NCBI GenBank assembly: GCA_032622095.1
Contig: CP136062.1
Coordinates: 13,605,710 to 13,669,709 of the forward strand
Direction: 5' to 3'
Source of the DNA: Siphonodentalium dalli
Lineage: Eukaryota > Mollusca > Scaphopoda > Gadilida > Siphonodentaliidae
Length of the DNA stretch: 64,000 nucleotides
Below, piece by piece: positions 45,001-54,987 of this stretch. Below the pieces are notes generated by a model, which saw nothing but the letters and a program-made list of their open reading frames with translations, made no database searches and was not told the DNA's origin. The position numbers and the translations under genes were made by a program. Within the stretch, counting starts at the first letter, position 1, and each line of letters starts with the position of its first letter.

Positions 45001-47076
45001 AGGCCACCATCATTATTATTATACCAGGCCATCATTATTATTATTATACCAGGCCATCATTATTATTATTATACCAGGCCATCATTATTATTATACCAGG
45101 CCACCATTGTTATTATTATACCAGGTCACCATTGTTATTATTATACCAGGCCACCATTATTATTATACCAGGCCATCATTATTATTATACCAGGTCACCA
45201 TTATTATTATTATACCAGGTCACCATTGTTATTATACCAGGCCATCATTATTATTATACCAGGCCATCATTATTATTATACGTTATACCAGGCCATCATT
45301 ATTATTATACGTTATACCAGGCCACCGTTGTTATTATTATACCAGGCCACCATTATTATTATACCAGGCCATCATTATTATTATACCAGGTCACCATTGT
45401 TATTATTATACCAGGTCACCGTTATTATTATACCAGGCCATCATTAGTATTATACCAGGCCATCATTATTATCATACCAGTTCACCAGTATTATACCAGG
45501 TCACCATTTTTATTATACCAGGCCACCATTATTATTATTATACCAGGCCATCATTATTATTATTATACCAGGCCATCATTATTATTATACCAGGCCACCA
45601 TTGTTATTATTATACCAGGCCATCATTATTATTATTATACCAGGCCATCATTATTATTATACCAGGCCACCATTGTTATTATTATACCAGGTCACCATTA
45701 TTATTATACCAGGCCACCATCATTATTATTATACCAGGCCATCATTATTATTATTATACCAGGCCATCATTATTATTATTATACCAGGCCATCATTATTA
45801 TTATACCAGGCCACCATTGTTATTATTATACCAGGTCACCATTGTTATTATTATACCAGGCCACCATTATTATTATACCAGGCCATCATTATTATTATAC
45901 CAGGTCACCATTATTATTATTATACCAGGTCACCATTGTTATTATACCAGGCCATCATTATTATTATACCAGGCCATCATTATTATTATACGTTATACCA
46001 GGCCATCATTATTATTATACGTTATACCAGGCCACCGTTGTTATTATTATACCAGGCCACCATTATTATTATACCAGGCCATCATTATTATTATACCAGG
46101 TCACCATTATTATTATTATACCAGGTCACCATTGTTATTATACCAAGCCATCATTATTATTATACCAGGCCATTATTATTATTATTATACCAGGCCATCA
46201 TTATTATTATACGTTATACCAGGCCACCGTTGTTATTATTATACCAGGTCACCATTATTATTATACCAGGCCATCATTATTATTATACAAGGCCACCATT
46301 ATTATTATTATACCAGGCCACCATTATTATTATTATACCAGGCCATCATTATTATTATACAAGGCCACCATTATTATTATTATACCAGGCCATCATTATT
46401 ATTATACCAGGTCACCGTTATTATTATACCAGGCCATCATTATTATTATACCAGGCCACCATTATTATTATTATACCAGGTCACCATTGTTGTTATACCA
46501 GGCCATCATTATTATTATACCAGGCCATCATTATTATTATACGTTATACCATGCCATCATTATTATTATACAAGGCCACCATTATTATTATTATACCAGG
46601 CCACCATCATTATTATTATACCAGGCCATCATTATTATTATTATACAAGGCCACCATTATTATTATTATACCAGGCCATCATTATTATTATACCAGGCCA
46701 TCATTATTATTATACCAGGCCACCATTATTATTGTACCAGGCCACCCATTATTATTATTATTATATCAGGCCACCAATATTATACCAGGCCACCGTTATT
46801 ATACCAGGCCACCCATTATTATTGTACCAGGCCACCCATTATTATTATTATACCAGGCCACCAATATTATACCAGGCCACCATTATTATACCAGACCACC
46901 ATTAGTATTACACCAGCCGGTGTTATACCAGGCCACTGTTATTATACCAGGCCACCATTATTATTATTATTATACCAGGCCACCATTATTCCAGGCCACC
47001 AATTTTTATTATTATGGACCATTATTATTATTATTATACCAGGCCACCATTATTATTACACCAGACCACCATTATT
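42090..47076. repeat. 5-kb ATT-rich satellite in intron 1 of the kinase gene
   Basis: Hundreds of units of the pattern CCACC/CCATC followed by ATTATTATTATACCAGG. Length variation is mostly in multiples of three (extra ATT), with occasional ACGTTATACC variants. The sequence has few stops in one orientation, so it yields ORFs up to 757 codons encoding repeats such as YYTRPPLLLYQATI and IPGHH. Length changes by threes preserve the frame, but composition, context and repeat nature argue that this is non-coding. Higher-order structure is visible at 44617-46098. Confidence 0.97.
44617..46098. repeat. 710-bp higher-order tandem duplication inside the satellite
   Basis: Distinctive variants (TCATTAGTATTATACC, CCAGTTCACCAGTATTATAC, ACCATTTTTATTATACC, ACGTTATACCAGGCCACC) appear in the same order 710 bp apart, for example at 44711 and 45421, and at 45311 and 46021. 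The copies are identical by eye over roughly 770 bp, then diverge. This points to a recent unequal exchange or a replication slip on a large scale. Confidence 0.92.
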
Positions 47077-48052
47077 CAGGGTTTCCGCTACTACGGCAGG
47101 CAGGCCGTCTAGTAGCAGCCTCATTCCCCTCCCCAACCATGACTTAATATTGGCCACAAAATAGCCACTGATCCAGCTCAGCCCCCTTTTTACACAGGAC
47201 GTGTGTGATCACCGACACTGATGATTAAGAGACTGCAAGGAATCCTGTCTGATTAAGACGTGATCATCAGTAGCGCGGACCGTGTACACATTTGTCAACA
47301 CCATCCTGTGTAATGCTTTGTCGGCGAATGTTTAGTATTTATAATCAGCCTCTCAAATTTTAATTTTTACCATAGATTTCTGACTATAAGTCCCAACTTT
47401 CTGACACACTATTTTCCTCAAAATGCGCATTATACATTGGTAAGTCATTAGGGGGTGCTGAATTCTGAGCTGCAACCATGAACACAGGTGAGTTCTGGCA
47501 ATCACTATGATTGAACACCTATTGCCTCAAAACAAGGTCTGTATCAAAGAAATGTATTAATTAATTAATTAAAATATTAATAGTTATTATCAATGTATTT
47601 ATTAATACAAATTTATCCATCTTTTATCCATCATACGAATCCAGCATGAGGTTAACCCCCGTCTGAGGAAATTTTGATTTTCACCAAACTGTTTTGATTC
47701 AGTGGTACTGTGAATACAAAGAAAGCATGCAGAGCAGGTGATGACCCCTCTTTAATTAGTTCCTTTGATGTCGGCTTATAATATTGCTACTGTTATGAAA
47801 GTCATTCTATCCACTGTATAATGTGGTGCTTACATGCTTTTAGTTCATTAACTTGAGATAAAAGAAAGACGATCTGTTTTAATTTGGTTTCTATACCAAG
47901 CTTCATTGTTTCTGCTCATTGTCTCAAGTGCAAGAAAATGGCTACTTTTCCTGACTTTTCCTTGATAAACATCCAATTTTTTTCTCAAACAGGGCGCCGG
48001 GTATGTGCTTCCCAAATACGGCCACATTCCCCAATCCCTAGCGGAAACCCTG
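47077..48052. mobile_element. 976-bp TIR element within the satellite edge (hAT-like)
   Basis: The ends CAGGGTTTCCGCTA (47077) and TAGCGGAAACCCTG (ends 48052) are inverted repeats of about 14 bp. Satellite units occur on both sides (up to 47076, and 48053-48150), so it is an insertion. The flanking 8-mers CCATTATT and CAGGCCAT do not match, and the target duplication is lost or altered. It has no transposase-like ORF. Confidence 0.72.
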
Positions 48053-48249
48053 CAGGCCATCATTATTATTATATCAGGCAACCACTAATTTACAAGGCCA
48101 GCATTATTATTACACCAGGCCACCATTATTATACCAGGCCACCATTATTGGACATCAGAGACTGGCATAATACAGGACCAAATCATGTTTGGCTGCTTTC
48201 TTTTGCTGGATATCTCCACTCAGGCTTGAAGATACAGTGCCGGACATTT

Positions 48250-48342
48250 GCAGAATGAGGTCCCCAAGAGGGTGAATTTAGTTATGCTTCCCTGCACAGC
48301 GGAATAGCATCACAAAGTTCACCCTCTGGGGACCTCATTCTG
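48250..48342. repeat. family B palindromic MITE copy
   Basis: GCAGAATGAGGTCCCCAAGA to CTCTGGGGACCTCATTCTG. The preceding 'caggcttgaagatacagtgccggacattt' resembles the outer end seen at 48922. Confidence 0.88.
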
Positions 48343-48429
48343 TGTGGCCTCATGGGAGACCTAGACTCAGATTTAAGCTCAAATGTGGCCAATATTTTGA
48401 TGTGCTCCCATTGGGCGTCTGTTAATTTG

Positions 48430-49395
48430 GGGGTATAGAACATGTGTTCTGCATGGACATTATCTAAAGGTACAAGTGTTCTACCGGGACATGTGTTCTA
48501 TAAGGGACATGTGTTCTACAGGGACGAGTGTGCTAAGGGTACAGTGTTCAACATGGACCTGTGTTCTACAGGGATCTGTGTTCTACAGTGACCTATGTTC
48601 TAAAGGTCCATGTTCTCTACATGGACGTGTGTGCTAAAGGTACTGTGTTCAACATGGACCTGTGTTCTAAAGAGACCTGGGTTCTACAGGGATATGTATT
48701 CTACAGGGATATGTGTTCTACAGGAAACTGTGTTCTGCGGGGATATGTGTTCTAAAGGCCCATGTGTTCTACTGGGATCTGTGTTCTACAGAGACCGGTG
48801 TTCTACAGGGATCTTTGTTCTACAGGAACATGTCTTCTAAGAGACCTATGCTGTACAGGGATATGTGATATGTGTTATACGGGGACCTGTGTTCTACATT
48901 GATGTTTTACAGAGACCTGTGCAAGCCTTGAAATAGGGTGCCTGTCATTTGCAGAATGAGGTCCCCAGATGGTGAATTTAGTGATGCTACCCCACATAGC
49001 AGGCTAGCATCGATCACCAAATTCACCCTCTGTGAACCTCATTCTGCTGAGGTGTAAGCAGAATGAGGTCCCCAAAGGGTGAATTTGGTGATGCTAGCCC
49101 GCTATGGGATCACTAAATTCACCCTCTGGGGACCTCATTCTGAAAATGACAGACACCCTATTTCAAGGCTTGGACCTGTGTTCTACAGAGACCTGTATTC
49201 TACAGGGACATGTGTTCTACAGGAACATGTGTTCTACAGGGAACTGAGTTCTAAAGGGACCTATGCTGTACAGGAACATGTGTTCTACAGGGAACTGTGT
49301 TCTGAAGGGACCTATGCTGTACAGGGACATGTGTTCTACAGGGACATGTGTTCTACAGGGACATGTGTTCTACAGGGACATGTGTTCAAGTAAAG
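48430..49395. repeat. degenerate 18-bp minisatellite, interrupted
   Basis: Units such as GTGTTCTACAGGGACATGT with many substitutions (AAGG, AAAGAGACC). A 251-bp MITE interrupts it at 48922-49172. The final copies (49320-49385) are the most uniform. The array ends 20 bp from exon 1's donor. Confidence 0.92.
48922..49172. mobile_element. complete family B MITE (hAT-like) with 8-bp target duplication
   Basis: The outer ends CAAGCCTTGAAATAGGGTG and its complement enclose two family B palindromes (48951-49046 and 49058-49142). GACCTGTG flanks both ends (48914-48921 and 49173-49180), a perfect 8-bp duplication. This copy defines the family's ends and suggests it was moved by a hAT transposase. Confidence 0.92.
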
Positions 49396-49405
49396 AGCTA
49401 TTTAC

Positions 49406-49581
49406 CTCTCCGGCATTTCCCCGAACACATTGAGCTTCTTGACCGCAACTGTTCCATGTTGGTTGTGAACTGATTTTCTAACTTCGCTGTATCCACCACG
49501 GCCGAGAAGAGCTCCATGACTAGAAAAAGTTTCCTCCCTGTACACTATCAAATCTCTTGGTTGGCTGTTAGAAAGTGCCAT
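49406..49581 (-). CDS. kinase gene exon 1 (start, glycine loop, catalytic Lys); non-RD TKL kinase, RIPK/IRAK-like
   Basis: ATG at 49581 in good context (ACAATGG), with an in-frame TAG 15 bp upstream. The donor is GTAAAT after GAGAG. Residues 1-58 have no signal peptide or membrane segment, so the protein is probably cytosolic. LGRGGYSEV (26-34) is the ATP-binding glycine loop, and VAVKK (45-49) carries catalytic Lys48. The kinase domain thus begins almost at the N-terminus, as in RIPK-family proteins, and runs through exons 2-5. The family assignment rests on TKL-like motifs and the non-RD HCD loop. Raf- or MLK-like TKL kinases are less likely because no upstream domain exists. The role, by family, would be Ser/Thr phosphorylation in stress or immune signalling; the substrate is unknown. 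Confidence 0.9.
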
Positions 49582-49869
49582 TGTCACATGTTTCTATATC
49601 AGTTGATAGATGTAGTCAACACAGTATTTAAAATAACTTAAAACTCAGTAATTTTTTCTCACACCAATGTGTTCTGAAAGAAGAAAGTTAACCTTTGAAC
49701 ATTATGTTCTCGGAAGTTATTCATCCCGTTCTTTAATTGCTGAATTTCATCGCAATATGCAGAGTATTTCAAAGTAATTCTGCTATTTCTTCATGTTATC
49801 AAGTAGACTTGATATTCAGTCAGATGTTATAAGAAAAGTACACCGCGGATGTTTACAAGCCTGGAAATA
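49582..49869 (-). other. 5' flank / 5' UTR region of the kinase gene
   Basis: Sequence upstream of the start codon on the minus strand. I see no clear TATA box or other decisive promoter motif. A non-coding first exon further upstream cannot be excluded. Confidence 0.35.
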
Positions 49870-50030
49870 CAGTAATGCCCTAAATAATCTACTCCTTAAC
49901 CACAGCAGAATTATGGGTAACTTTTCAGGATTTAGTCGGAAATATGGCTTGTTGCCATTCATCGGAAAGCTCTCACTGAGAGCTTTCTGAAGAATGGCAA
50001 CAAGCCATATCTCCGACTAATTCCTGAAGG
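49870..50030 (+). repeat. family C MITE with inverted partial copy (hairpin)
   Basis: CAGTAATGCCCTAAATAATC to GGAAAGCTCTCACTG, then immediately an inverted, diverged partial copy (AGAGCTTTCTGAAGAATGGC ... ATTCCTGAAG). It lies about 290 bp upstream of the kinase start codon. Confidence 0.82.
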
Positions 50031-51403
50031 GGTCCCTCTCACCAAAAAAAGTGCTGAAGGATTTTGTGTATAAATATATTTTCAAAGCTTTCTCTATCCA
50101 AGTCATGACAGGCTAATATTATTGTATAACTACAACATTAATTTCTGAAACCCAAAGCTGTCATGACTTGGGGGCTAATAAATCTCTTTCTAAATCTCAT
50201 TCTCTTGCTGGCCAGGTCATTTAAATCCTAATCTTTATTATTCATATCTTAACAACTGCTTTCTTCTGTATTGTTCTTCTATTGACCAGCCACATAATAA
50301 TATGGCCCTAAGCTACTTCTGTCAAGCTCATTTCTTTTGTTAAATATATTTCCTTTATTTCTTATTACCTTATTATGTGTATAAACCAGATTTCATTAGT
50401 AACCAAAAAAGAGAGGAGGAGAACCATTCAAGTCATACTGTTTATTATATTATTTCGTACGGGATCCGACATTTGTTTCTACTATTTTTTGTTATTATCA
50501 TATTCCACTTGATCTACTCTGAGTGAATAATAAATAATTGAACATATCTAAGTTTTCTACTACGACTGATCTACCTGTACCATACGTGAGCTAATCTCCC
50601 CCATCACAAAATTACGGTCCGTTATAGTTAACACAGGTTTTGAAAATGTGCTGAGGGTTTGTGATTGGCACTAATGAAGTTACATTAACCGTGTTCATGA
50701 AAGTCTGGCATCCATCAGCAGTTCGTTTTCAGTTCAGTTTAATTTTCCTTGGAACTTATGCAATTATTCTCTCCAGACACGAAAACTATAAGTCATTTAG
50801 AATGAGATTTAAAAACCTGTGTACCCGTCAGCACCATATTTTAAGTCGAGTCGAGGAACCCACCAATCAAAGCTCAGAGTTTGTTAATTTCCCGAGATGT
50901 GACCCAGAAAACATGTGGTCAAACGGACAAATTGCAGATGAAGATGGATAACTCTAAAATGAAGTGGTGAAATTCGTAAAAAAATAGATAGCTCCAATCT
51001 AGAGGTAATCCTATAAAACACACCTGTAAAGTTTAAAAATATTTTTTCGATAAATTCTGGCTACATGGTGTGCCAATGGATTCAAATTTTAAATTTATAT
51101 TTTTCAATAAATTTAAGGAAAAAAAACGATTGCTCCCATCGTGAGGTTTGTGTCATTATTTGTTTAAAATATGTCTCAGTTGACCTATACACACCTGTTC
51201 CTCCCTTTAAAGTCGTCTCTTTCGCCCCCATTTTATAGGACCTTCACAGATTCGGGGGCCTACTGCAAATCATCACACCGATTTAATAACTAGATGACGA
51301 TGACACTGGTAGCTCGTGCATATCAATGCACATTTTCCATATTTATGTGTCGCATAAAACTGATGCTAAAAAATATCACACAAAAAATTCATAGGCATAG
51401 TCG
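50031..51403. other. intergenic, dispersed repeat fragments only
   Basis: 'gtcgaggaacccacc' with 'tcaaagctcagagtt' at 50855-50885 recurs at 52757-52790. 51000-51030 resembles the 30.6-kb spacer repeat. The 96-codon ORF at 50661-50951 overlaps this repeat and has no family signal. Confidence 0.45.
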
Positions 51404-51414
51404 GGATTTTTTTA

Positions 51415-51782
51415 CCCTGTGCCAATGCATTCTCTTATATATGCGAGTCGACCATAGGTCGCCTCGCATATATAAGAGAATGCATTGGCCTAACAATTTT
51501 TTATCATTTTTTTTAAATAAATGTTTCTTACAATTTTTAGGACATAAAATAAAAAACATCCATTACCCTGCAGGGAGCCCCACACATATATAGAAGCATA
51601 TAGAAGAGTGTCGTCTGCTCATGTTTGTCTGGGGCTCTGTATGGGTGAAATTATAAAATTGTTAAAGAATACAAGAAAAAATTATTAAAATTGTAAAAAA
51701 TTGTTAGGCCAATGCATTCTCTTATATATGTGAGGCGACCTATGGTCGACTCGCATATATAAGAGAATGCATTGGCACAGGG
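51415..51782. mobile_element. complete family A double-hairpin element
   Basis: The ends are CCCTGTGCCAATGCATTC and its complement, with a 69-bp hairpin at each end. The core contains GCAGGGAGCCCCACACATAT, AGTGTCGTCTGCTCATG and GGGGCTCTGTATGGG. It is nearly identical to 63266-63636. Confidence 0.92.
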
Positions 51783-52989
51783 TAAAATGAATTCATGTTC
51801 AAACTATTACTATACAAAGTTTGTGTTGAGTTTGGGATCAATAATGAGTGTTTTATTAGATCTTTTGTATAACACGTTTTGTGTTTGGCATAGAAAAGCC
51901 GAGCATAAGCTTTTGTTCGGCATTCAGTAACCAGTAATTAATTAGCTCACTGACCATGCAGTGAGTAAGTTGCTAATCGGCTTTATGAAACACATGTGTT
52001 TTGCATTTAACAATTCCCATCACCAATTTGTTTTCACAAATCAGGAACATGGGATTTTCATATTGAGACATTATTAGAAAATATTAGTCACACGATAAAC
52101 TGTCTAAGATTGAAGTAAAAATATACATGTAGACTAATAGAAAATAATTTAGACACCTCTTCAAATCTTATATTTTGCCACTGTTCGATTATGCAAATGT
52201 CATGATATGGGATAACTGTTACTTATATAAGGCAGAACTTCTTGAAAATTTACAACTTGCCACGTTGTTCAGTGGTGCATGTGATCAGGGGGACAAGTCA
52301 TACTTTACTTTATAAGGAAATGGGGTAGGCCTATATATACCACTTGCTAATATGAAAGTGGAAACTATTTTTTACTTCATGTGACACTTTCCCTTTATTC
52401 TATTATATTGTCTGAATGGACTAATTGTAATTATAATCAGATTTTTTTTTTAAATATTTTACTGAGAATTAACACGAAAACGGCTGACAAAACAAGTTTT
52501 TCTCAGAAAACAATATAAAGTTCTTATAGTACCCTAAAAGTTGCAGACAAACTTTTTCCTATTCCGTCCCCTGATTTTCGTACCATGGTCTATTTATTTT
52601 CAATAAACCTACATGTATTTACAACAACAAAATTGCCTCGTTTAGTTTCGTTTTCAGTTTATACATTTGTAGTTAAAGATGCATAATCCGATTAAGCGCC
52701 CCTCAATTACTACATGTATTTATTTGGATTCAGGGGTAAAATATATTTGATTCGAGTCGAGGAACCCACCTATCAAAGCTCAGAGTTATTAGATATCAAT
52801 TTTTTAAATCTATTATTTTTCACCATTGAGAATTAATAGCATGGCCCAGTAAACAGCTCCACGAGCCTTCGGTCTCAGACCAAATTGCAGATGAAGATAA
52901 ATCTACAATCAAGAGACTTTCTGTTGATAATAAGGCCAAATTTCGTCAAACAACATGTTCATAAATAACTCGTTTCGGGCAATTTTATA

Positions 52990-53815
52990 CTATATACCGC
53001 GCAAATACGGCCCCATATGAAGAAGGCCCTGTACGAAGACGGCCCCAGAGAAGTCGGCCCCATTAATTAGATGGGAGTTAAATGAAGCCTTAAACTGGCT
53101 TAATTTGACTGAGATAGTTGTGAAGTTAGCAACTTAATTTGAGAATGTTTATGTTGGTTAATTGTGAAGTTCGCAGTGCTATTTTAGTTATAACAACTCA
53201 ATGAACTTCACTTATGGGTAGTCACTGACGCTGAAATTTTCACCGGACATCAGCCCCTTTCGTTCCAGGGTACCCAAATGTAAATTTTATAAAAGATGGG
53301 TACCACACCCAACTGAAAATTTAATAAAGCTGGATGCCCAACTGAATGAAAGGGTGTGACATGCAGTGATCATTTCAGCATCACTGACAGCGACTCAGTT
53401 ATACAAAACAATGATAGTTGCTTACAGACAATGAAAGAAAGCTGCCAAGTACCGAATGAAGCCTTTAGCTAAAATATTCAACCTATCGAAGCTGTATAGA
53501 GACAGAGATTTGACAATAAGCCAGCTACTATGTAATAGGATTGCGGAAATTTCAGCACTCATAACTGACAATGACAATAGCAGCGACGACGACACTGTTT
53601 GAATTTATTGTTAATTGTATTAATACCATATATTATGTTATTTTGTCATTATTATTATTAGTTTCATATTTTTCTTATCATCAAATAAATAAAGAATGAT
53701 TTTAAACAATGTTTCTGTTATATATGGGGCTGACTTCGCGCAGGGCCGACTTCGCACAGGGCCGTCTTCGTATGGGGCCGACTTCGCACGGGGCCGACTT
53801 CTCCTGTATTTGTTG
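52990..53815. mobile_element. element with GAAGTCGGCCCC-type inverted subrepeats at both ends
   Basis: The left end has repeated 'acggcccca', 'gaagacggcccc' and 'gaagtcggcccc' (53002-53062). The right end has the inverse ('ggggccgacttcgcacgggg', 53725-53806). Arrays of short subterminal repeats like this often bind a transposase. A partial reading frame at 53434-53601 may be the tail of its own protein. Confidence 0.65.
53434..53601 (+). pseudogene. short coding remnant inside the GGCCGA-ended element
   Basis: A 55-codon open frame ending in TGA reads KKAAKYRMKPLAKIFNLSKL, continues with YRDRDLTISQLLCNRIAEIS and ends NDNSSDDDTV. Composition and amphipathic pattern look protein-coding; a TGA lies just before it. 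I do not recognise the family. Its position makes a decayed transposase C-terminus the likeliest reading. Confidence 0.4.
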
Positions 53816-54803
53816 ACAGTGGTTAGCATTATTTTTGGGCAATTAATCGATTCTGATAACTGAAGCGGCATTTCTAAAAATGTTGTTGTTGTTGGAATCT
53901 GATTATATGGGGACCATCAAATCGGATTGAGTACCTTTTAACAATTATTGCAACTAACTGTCAAAACAGGTCAAAACTCTTAAAAATTATAGGTGAGAGA
54001 CACTAGCCATCGACAACAAAGCCTGCCATGATAAGCTATATACATGTATATATACCAGTATATATGAGTGACCAAATCCCACATGGCAGATATTAATTAT
54101 CACCTATCAGCCAATAGAATAATCCACGGCAGAAGTTTGTGTTCGGCTTTTCTATGCCGAACACAAACGCGTTTTATACAGAAGATCTAATAAAACATTT
54201 ATTATTGACCAAACTCCACCAAACTTTGTATGGTAATAGTTTGAACATGAATACATAGATATGCCTATGAAGTTTATTTGTTATATATTTCCCATTATCT
54301 GAACCTGAGTTCGGTTATGTTTGGCTTTTATGAGGACCGATTGGTATAACTAATCTCTGTTTGTGATACCATTTAGAAATTTGATAAAATCTTCTTTTTG
54401 GGGACTTTTATATGTCCAGTAACTGTGATCTATTTCAGCTAATTGTTCACATTTGCCACTTTGCCAGACCTTCTAATTTTCCAATTGCATCATGTCAACA
54501 TGTGCTTTCAGTCTATTTTCAATAAATAAATAAATGTTGTCTCTCTCTGTTATTGAGTATTCAGGATGCCGGGGTAAATTTTAAGCCGGATACCTAAAGC
54601 CGCTTACACATGGGCGTGGTGCGGCCGACGCGGCACGGCCAACGCGGCCGGACGATCGAGTTTGTGCAGTCATGAAGCACGGGACCTTACACATTGGCGC
54701 GGCGCATCTACGCGCGGCGACATTTTTAATGAGCGGCGCGATTATTTTCAATGGAACCGTGAGCCATTTTGCAGAGTGATCGCGCGACGAATCACTGTCA
54801 GAT

Positions 54804-54985
54804 CAAAGCATTTATCCACACATATTCATCGGGTGTTGTAGTATATACTACCTTAAATTTAAGGGAAATCCCCAAAAATATCGTAAGTCTTTGTTGTGGG
54901 CTGATTGGCTTCCGCACCCTGTATTCTTTCTTTATATCATCTTCGATGAAGAAAAGTATCCGTGCGAACTGTTCCTTTGACGTTT
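54804..54985 (-). pseudogene. Harbinger transposase N-terminal fragment (continuation)
   Basis: Reads SKEQFARILFFIEDDIKKEY, then RVRKPISPQQRLTIFLGISL. The S.E.F..LL and R.PISP.QRL pattern directly follows the RR.WVHPIN block in Harbinger-type transposases. It ends at a TGA at 54804. The 72-codon plus-strand ORF over this place is a shadow. Confidence 0.8.
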
Positions 54986-54987
54986 GA

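Larger units (their letters stand above)
51788..54255. mobile_element. 2.47-kb region bounded by diverged 110-bp inverted repeats
   Basis: 51788-51907 ('attcatgttcaaactatta', 'ttattagatctt', 'ggcatagaaaagccga') reappears inverted at 54143-54255. This suggests an old TIR element, with further elements nested inside (52990-53815). There is no transposase and no evident target duplication. Confidence 0.65.

Noticed and set aside
42059-47164. Very long plus-strand ORFs (342, 176, 408, 757, 671, 434 codons)
   Set aside because: All lie inside the ATT-rich satellite and encode only its repeats. They overlap each other in different frames and sit in an intron of the kinase gene on the other strand.
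54769-54987. Plus-strand 72-codon ORF
   Set aside because: It overlaps the minus-strand Harbinger fragment, which has recognisable family motifs.
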